Of a stretch of 51,886 bases of DNA, positions 47,983 to 51,886 are shown piece after piece. The stretch is from contig JAOAHI010000013.1 in assembly GCA_026415315.1 (NCBI GenBank), positions 1-51,886 of the forward strand, in the 5' to 3' direction. The translations under genes and the position numbers were made by a program. Source of the stretch: Methylohalobius sp. (GTDB lineage Bacteria > Pseudomonadota > Gammaproteobacteria > Methylococcales > Methylothermaceae). Numbering within the stretch: the first letter of the stretch is position 1; every line of letters starts with the position of its first letter. The notes under the pieces were generated by a model. The model saw only the letters and a program-made list of their open reading frames with translations. It did not search any database and was not told where the DNA came from.

Positions 47983-48738
47983 ATGCGCCAACCCTTGGTT
48001 GTGGGCAATTGGAAAATGAACGGCACGCGTGAGAGCGTCCGAGAGCTTTTGGATGACATTTTGGCGGGGCTGCCGGAGAGGGGGGTGGAGGTAGGCGTAT
48101 GTCCGCCCTATGTATTTATTCCCCAGGCTGCTGCCCAGCTTGCCGGGAGTTCGGTGCTGCTTGGCGCCCAAAACGTTGCCGATCAGGACCAGGGAGCCTG
48201 TACTGGTGAGGTCTCGGCAGCCATGCTTAAGGAGTTTGGCTGTGCGCTGGCGATCGTCGGTCACTCCGAACGCCGCCTGCTCTACGGGGAGACGGATGCT
48301 CTCGTGGCTGCCCGTTACCAAAAAGCGATAGAGCACGGCTTGTGTCCTATTTTATGCGTGGGTGAGACTTTGGAACAGAGAGAAACCGGTCAAACTTTCC
48401 AAGTCGTCGCCCAGCAGCTAGATGCGGTTTTAGGGCGGGCTGGGATCGATTCTTTGACCCGAGCCGTCATTGCGTATGAGCCGGTGTGGGCCATCGGCAC
48501 TGGTCGCACGGCTACTCCTGAGCAGGCGCAAGAGGTCCATGATTACATTCGCCAAAGGCTGGCAGCCCAGGATAAGGACGTGGCCGCGCAAGTCCGAATT
48601 CTGTATGGCGGCAGCGTCAATGCCGAAAATGCTTCTGGCTTATTTGCCATGCCGGACATAGACGGGGGATTAATCGGCGGAGCCTCCCTTAAGGCCGAGG
48701 TTTTTTTGGCTATCGTGCAAGCTGCAAGAAAGTGCTGA
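47983..48738 (+). CDS. tpiA: Triosephosphate isomerase
   Basis: A 251-residue TIM barrel: '[18 protein letters not shown]' (Asn and Lys of the active site), '[20 protein letters not shown]' (catalytic His), '[20 protein letters not shown]' (catalytic Glu and the flexible loop) and '[18 protein letters not shown]'. It interconverts dihydroxyacetone phosphate and glyceraldehyde 3-phosphate, in this organism also serving the cleavage phase of the RuMP pathway. GAGGAGG lies before the ATG; secG begins one base after the stop. Confidence 0.98.
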   Translation: MRQPLVVGNWKMNGTRESVRELLDDILAGLPERGVEVGVCPPYVFIPQAAAQLAGSSVLLGAQNVADQDQGACTGEVSAAMLKEFGCALAIVGHSERRLLYGETDALVAARYQKAIEHGLCPILCVGETLEQRETGQTFQVVAQQLDAVLGRAGIDSLTRAVIAYEPVWAIGTGRTATPEQAQEVHDYIRQRLAAQDKDVAAQVRILYGGSVNAENASGLFAMPDIDGGLIGGASLKAEVFLAIVQAARKC

Positions 48739-48739
48739 T

Positions 48740-49114
48740 ATGCTGTATCAAATCTTAACTGTCTTCCACGTATTGATCGCTATTGCCATCGTGGCCTTAG
48801 TTCTCTTGCAGCAAGGGAAGGGGGCAGATATGGGGGCCGCGTTTGGCTCTGGAGCCTCGGGCACGCTGTTTGGGGCCAGAGGTTCAGCTTCGTTTTTATC
48901 CCGCACGACCGCGATTTTGGCCGCCTTGTTTTTTTTGAATAGCCTGGCTCTGGCTTACTTTGCCGGATCTGCGGGTAGCAAAAAAAAGGACTTTATAGAA
49001 ATCCTAAAGTCTGGCGGAGATCTGCCTCCTGCCGCAGAGACTTCAAAACCTGTCTCGGAGACGCCGGTGGTAGCACCTGCTACAGAGCTGCCGCCATCAA
49101 AAGAGAGGAAATGA
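48740..49114 (+). CDS. secG: Preprotein translocase subunit SecG
   Basis: A 124-residue protein with two membrane helices (about residues 2-21 and 53-73) and the SecG core '[20 protein letters not shown]' and '[20 protein letters not shown]'. The C-terminal tail is Pro/Glu/Thr-rich and variable, as usual. SecG helps SecYE move proteins across the inner membrane. tRNA-Leu follows after six bases, the classic secG-leuU arrangement. Confidence 0.96.
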   Translation: MLYQILTVFHVLIAIAIVALVLLQQGKGADMGAAFGSGASGTLFGARGSASFLSRTTAILAALFFLNSLALAYFAGSAGSKKKDFIEILKSGGDLPPAAETSKPVSETPVVAPATELPPSKERK

Positions 49115-49120
49115 TCCAAA

Positions 49121-49205
49121 GCCGACGTGGTGGAACTGGTAGACACGCCGTCTTGAGGGGGCGGTGGCGCAAGCCGTGCGAGTTCGAGTCTCGCCGTCGG
49201 CACCA
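49121..49205 (+). tRNA. tRNA-Leu (GAG)
   Basis: An 85-base class II tRNA including an encoded CCA: acceptor GCCGACG pairs with CGTCGGC, anticodon stem CCGTC/GGCGG around TTGAGGG with GAG at 49155-49157, long variable arm GGC-GCAA-GCC, T arm GAGTTCGAGTCTC. Its place behind secG matches leuU of other gammaproteobacteria. Confidence 0.96.
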
Positions 49206-49295
49206 ATCTGTTCTCTCCTGCTGAAAAGCCTGGCTATCAGATTTTTCCCCGGTACGCTCAGTCCTAAGCGTTGTCCGCGCGTGCTTATGAGTTGC

Positions 49296-49331
49296 CCGCA
49301 TCAGAGATGCGGTATTTCCCACAAAGTGTGG
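49296..49331. repeat. Two adjacent perfect hairpins downstream of tRNA-Leu
   Basis: CCGCATC-AGA-GATGCGG (49296-49312, seven-base arms) is followed six bases later by CCACA-AAG-TGTGG (49319-49331, five-base arms). No T-tract follows at once, so they are not a standard terminator. They lie in the 261-base gap (49206-49466) before the CTERM gene; nothing else definite is seen in this gap. Confidence 0.5.
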
Positions 49332-49466
49332 CATTTCACGCAATTTAGAGCAATCCTGTTTTTCTAAGCACCTGTGCGAGAAGGTCTTATTTCTGGCGTG
49401 ATGATTGCTTAAATTTCATAGCCAAACTTTAATGCAAGCTTAGACTGCAACAGCAAGGAGACTCAA

Positions 49467-50579
49467 ATGAATAAAAATGCCTTATATCTCACCATAGCGC
49501 TACTTGGCTTTGGGGTAAGCCCAGCAAAAGCTTTGATTGTCTCTTCTAGTGGCGGATTCAATGTGAGCGCAACTTTAACCGATACCAATGTCACTAGCAC
49601 TGCGGCCACCGCCACCAATCAGCCGGCCACCGGGTCCTACCCTGTGCTTTCCCTGTTTGACCCGAGCTTGGGTGTCCTGACAGCGGCCACCTGGTCGGTA
49701 AATTCGAATCGTACCTTGACTGTCAACGGTAACGCAGGCAAGTCGATGGGACCCTCGCGCACAGTCAATTTCTCCGCAAGTGCCGATGCCAATTTGGCTT
49801 TGCCGGGGAGTCCATCTTTGACGTTTGGTTCGATCAATGCGAGCGCCAGCTGCAATCTTCCCATGGGCATGGGAGGATCGTGTTCGGCAAGCGGCACATC
49901 GGGAGCACAGTCAGCCAACGGGACAGCTTCCGTAGCAGCCAGCGCACTCAACGGCTACGTGGGCGCAGGTAACGTTACGGGGATCAGTTTTACCTTGCCC
50001 ACCCATCAGGCAAACGTAGCGATGTCCAATACTATGGGCTCAGGCTTGTATGGAAATGCTGACTCGGCTTTGAATTGGGCGGGAACCCTTGCCGTGAATT
50101 ATCATTATCTCCTACACGCAAACCCCTCCTTTTCCAGCAGCGCCGCGGTGACCTCCCTCAGTTATGATTTTGGGAGCGTGGTTCAGGGAAGTGTTGTGGC
50201 TCCGGTTGGCTTTTCTCTTTACAACTTGCCCCATCCTGACCGGGCGGCATGGTCCCTGCAAAGTGTAGCGCCGAGCGGGGACGCTTCGGTGCTCTCTACA
50301 GACTTGGGTACCCTTATTGGTGCAACGGTTGGGGCAGGGCAGAGCTTAAGTTTTTCTGCCTCGTTCGATACCAGCACCGTGGGGAGCTATTCGGCGCAGT
50401 ATGTGATTAGTTTGCAAGATGCGGTGGGGGCAAACGCCAGTCGCTCTAACTTTAATCTGTTGCTTAATCTGAGCGGCACAGTGGTGCCAGTGCCGGTGCC
50501 GGCTGCGGTTTGGTTGTTTGGTTCGCTGTTGGCTGCCTATTCCGTACGGCGTATCCGGCAAGTTACTATGCTTGCTTGA
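49467..50579 (+). CDS. Putative exosortase-sorted (VPxPA / PEP-CTERM type) secreted protein
   Basis: A 370-residue exported protein with a signal peptide (MNKNALYLTIALLGFGVSPA, cleavage near residues 20-23), a Ser/Ala/Thr/Asn/Gly-rich low-complexity body, a beta-rich C-terminal part (SLSYDFGSVVQGS, then FDTSTVGSYSAQYVISLQ) and a three-part tail: VPVPAA (about 342-347), a hydrophobic run VWLFGSLLAAYSV and basic RRIRQ (361-365). This tail is that of the VPxPA variant of PEP-CTERM signals, cut by exosortase (EpsH/XrtA family) for surface or biofilm proteins. No exosortase gene is in the window. AAGGAG precedes the ATG. Function of the body is unknown; the tail call could be wrong if it is only a C-terminal anchor. 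Confidence 0.75.
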   Translation: MNKNALYLTIALLGFGVSPAKALIVSSSGGFNVSATLTDTNVTSTAATATNQPATGSYPVLSLFDPSLGVLTAATWSVNSNRTLTVNGNAGKSMGPSRTVNFSASADANLALPGSPSLTFGSINASASCNLPMGMGGSCSASGTSGAQSANGTASVAASALNGYVGAGNVTGISFTLPTHQANVAMSNTMGSGLYGNADSALNWAGTLAVNYHYLLHANPSFSSSAAVTSLSYDFGSVVQGSVVAPVGFSLYNLPHPDRAAWSLQSVAPSGDASVLSTDLGTLIGATVGAGQSLSFSASFDTSTVGSYSAQYVISLQDAVGANASRSNFNLLLNLSGTVVPVPVPAAVWLFGSLLAAYSVRRIRQVTMLA

Positions 50580-50629
50580 GGGCGCAAACTTACTTTAAAG
50601 AGGATGTGACAGCTGCTACTGGGATTGGC

Positions 50630-51883
50630 ATGGAGGTGCGGCCATCGGCCTTTTCTTTTTTAGCTTTGGTCAGACGGCTGAGCCGCGCGAGGCCATTGAG
50701 CGTGTTGCGCCTGGGGCCGATCGCCAATATCGCTTTTCTGACCGATCCAGAGAGCCTTTATCAGGCAGCGCAACTGGAAAAGCACAAGATACTCTCTAGA
50801 CAGAATTTCAGCCAGGCTGTGGTCTTCCCTATTTTGGGTGAGGGGGTTTTTTCCTCCGACGAAGCTGGCTGGCAACAGCATAAACAGATTCTAGTGCGGT
50901 ATCTGAAACCTTCCCCACCTAACCTCAAGATTTGGCGCAGCGCGGCCCGGAAAGCAGTGGGTGGTATAGGCTTGGGTAAAGTCGACGGCATCCGGTTTTG
51001 TCGCCCGATCGTCCAGAAAGCGTTGCTTGAAGTGATGTTAGGCAACATTCTGACGGGTGCCGACCGAAAACGCCTGCATCGTCTAACTCATCGGATGGAT
51101 GCGATGGCGGAGGTAGCCACTTTCTGGGTACTGGTGGCGGGCAGAACGCTTGGACTTAAGCTGGCTCAGCCGTTCCAATGGATAGGATTTCGGGCCAGAA
51201 AGCAACTGGAGAAGCAGATCGACAGGTGGGGGAGAGATCCAGGTTCTCTGGCCAGCAACGCCCGCTTTCGCGAGGAGCTGCGCACTTTGCTGTTTGCCGG
51301 TCAGGACACTACCGCCACTGCCTTGGCTTTTGTCTTATGGATGTTTGGCGCACATCCCCAAGTCCAGGAGGAGGTCCGCCAGGATGTGCTTGAGAGTGGG
51401 GCGCAGTCGCCAAAGCTCCAGCAAGCGATCCTAGAGACTTTACGGCTTCTGCCGCCAGTGCATACGGTTCCGGTCAGGACGGCCATGGAAGAGACTGAGA
51501 TCGGCGGCGTGCCGATCCCAAAGGGAACCGAGGTCATCTACTGCCTGTGGTTTGCCCATCGCTGCTGTGCGCAGCCTGAGGAATTTGTCCTTGAGCGCTG
51601 GGCAGATAAGGCAGCTAAAAAACAGTCTTTCCCCTTCGGGATCGGTCCCAAGCATTGCGTGGGAGAACACTTGGCGATGACGTTGCTCACCGAGATGGTG
51701 GCGGCCATTTTACGCCAAAGGCGGATTCGGTCTTTGGGCCAAGAGCTGGTGCTGAGGGCCAGAACGGTGCTGGTACCGAAGCAGCTTGCGTTTCGGCTTG
51801 AACGGCTCTCTAGAAATCGACCTGATGAAAAAGGGATTAAGACCTTGGGCAGACCGTTTTCGCAAAAACAGACCGCCCTCTAG
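50630..51883 (+). CDS. Cytochrome P450
   Basis: A 417-residue P450 from the ATG at 50630 (GGGA five bases upstream; the frame is open to 50510 but that part lies in the preceding gene). Signatures: I-helix A223-G-Q-D-T-T228, ExxR with Glu269 and Arg272 (ETLRLLPPVHTVPVR), and the haem loop FGIGPKHCVGE with the thiolate ligand Cys343. The helix-C tryptophan motif reads WQQHK where most P450s have WxxxR. No N-terminal membrane anchor is seen in this start, so it may be soluble. It does not have the CYP51 I-helix/haem wording, so a sterol demethylase role is not supported. Substrate and redox partner are unknown. Its stop lies three bases before the window ends. Confidence 0.93.
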   Translation: MEVRPSAFSFLALVRRLSRARPLSVLRLGPIANIAFLTDPESLYQAAQLEKHKILSRQNFSQAVVFPILGEGVFSSDEAGWQQHKQILVRYLKPSPPNLKIWRSAARKAVGGIGLGKVDGIRFCRPIVQKALLEVMLGNILTGADRKRLHRLTHRMDAMAEVATFWVLVAGRTLGLKLAQPFQWIGFRARKQLEKQIDRWGRDPGSLASNARFREELRTLLFAGQDTTATALAFVLWMFGAHPQVQEEVRQDVLESGAQSPKLQQAILETLRLLPPVHTVPVRTAMEETEIGGVPIPKGTEVIYCLWFAHRCCAQPEEFVLERWADKAAKKQSFPFGIGPKHCVGEHLAMTLLTEMVAAILRQRRIRSLGQELVLRARTVLVPKQLAFRLERLSRNRPDEKGIKTLGRPFSQKQTAL

Positions 51884-51886
51884 AAA

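Noticed and set aside
49321-49345. TGGCA...GC resembling a sigma-54 promoter before the CTERM gene
   Set aside because: GG and GC are eight bases apart instead of ten, and the TTGC half is absent.
50630-51883. P450 as CYP51 sterol 14-demethylase
   Set aside because: I-helix AGQDTT and haem loop FGIGPKHCVGE differ from CYP51, and no sterol genes are nearby.

Overview
The window looks like chromosomal DNA of a gammaproteobacterial methylotroph, probably a methanotroph of the Methylococcales type. The evidence is (i) a hexulose-6-phosphate synthase / 6-phospho-3-hexuloisomerase pair (ribulose monophosphate pathway) at 37.6-38.8 kb, and (ii) gene orders typical of Gammaproteobacteria: rpsU-dnaG-rpoD, hrcA-grpE-dnaK-dnaJ-dapB-carAB-greA-rlmE-ftsH-glmM-tpiA-secG-tRNA-Leu, csiV next to mfd, and bamD. 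No methane monooxygenase gene is in the window, so methanotrophy is inference. Packing is tight: many genes overlap or are separated by under 15 bases, and convergent genes often share their last bases.

Layout. 0-4.3 kb: the C-terminal end of a large NAD-glutamate dehydrogenase, a decayed iron-permease-like relic, then an RND/MMPL exporter with a LolA-like periplasmic partner. 4.3-7.5 kb (minus): a two-subunit biotin carboxylase/carboxyltransferase, best read as pyruvate carboxylase. 7.8-11.6 kb: bamD, a PfkB sugar kinase and priA. 11.65-11.95 kb: an AT-rich gap with a cluster of DnaA-box-like sites, followed by an HNH endonuclease. 12.6-13.5 kb (minus): hemJ-dsbB. 13.6-18.0 kb: rpsU-yqeY-dnaG-rpoD and tRNA-Ile2. 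18.1-22.0 kb: a SAM methyltransferase, then nagZ - small membrane protein - hpt - methylthioinosine phosphorylase (wall recycling and purine salvage). 21.9-26.5 kb (minus): mfd (frameshifted), a hypothetical gene and csiV. 26.9 kb: an H-NS-family gene behind a 360-base AT-rich gap. 27.2-31.7 kb (minus): nadK-recN-aguA-aguB. 31.8-37.5 kb: heat-shock operon under a CIRCE element, then dapB. 37.6-38.8 kb: the RuMP pair with its own promoter and terminator, set between dapB and carA. 38.9-49.2 kb: carAB, greA, rlmE, ftsH, glmM, tpiA, secG and tRNA-Leu(GAG). 49.2-51.9 kb: after the tRNA the usual order stops and a putative VPxPA/PEP-CTERM surface protein and a cytochrome P450 follow.

Most genes are core housekeeping. 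I did not find a CRISPR array, a transposase, a phage module or a convincing defence cassette. The parts most worth a second look are the DnaA-box cluster beside priA, the RuMP module wedged into a conserved operon, the tRNA-Leu junction with the CTERM protein and P450, the ftsH gene with an odd GGG-rich codon habit, and the mfd frameshift.
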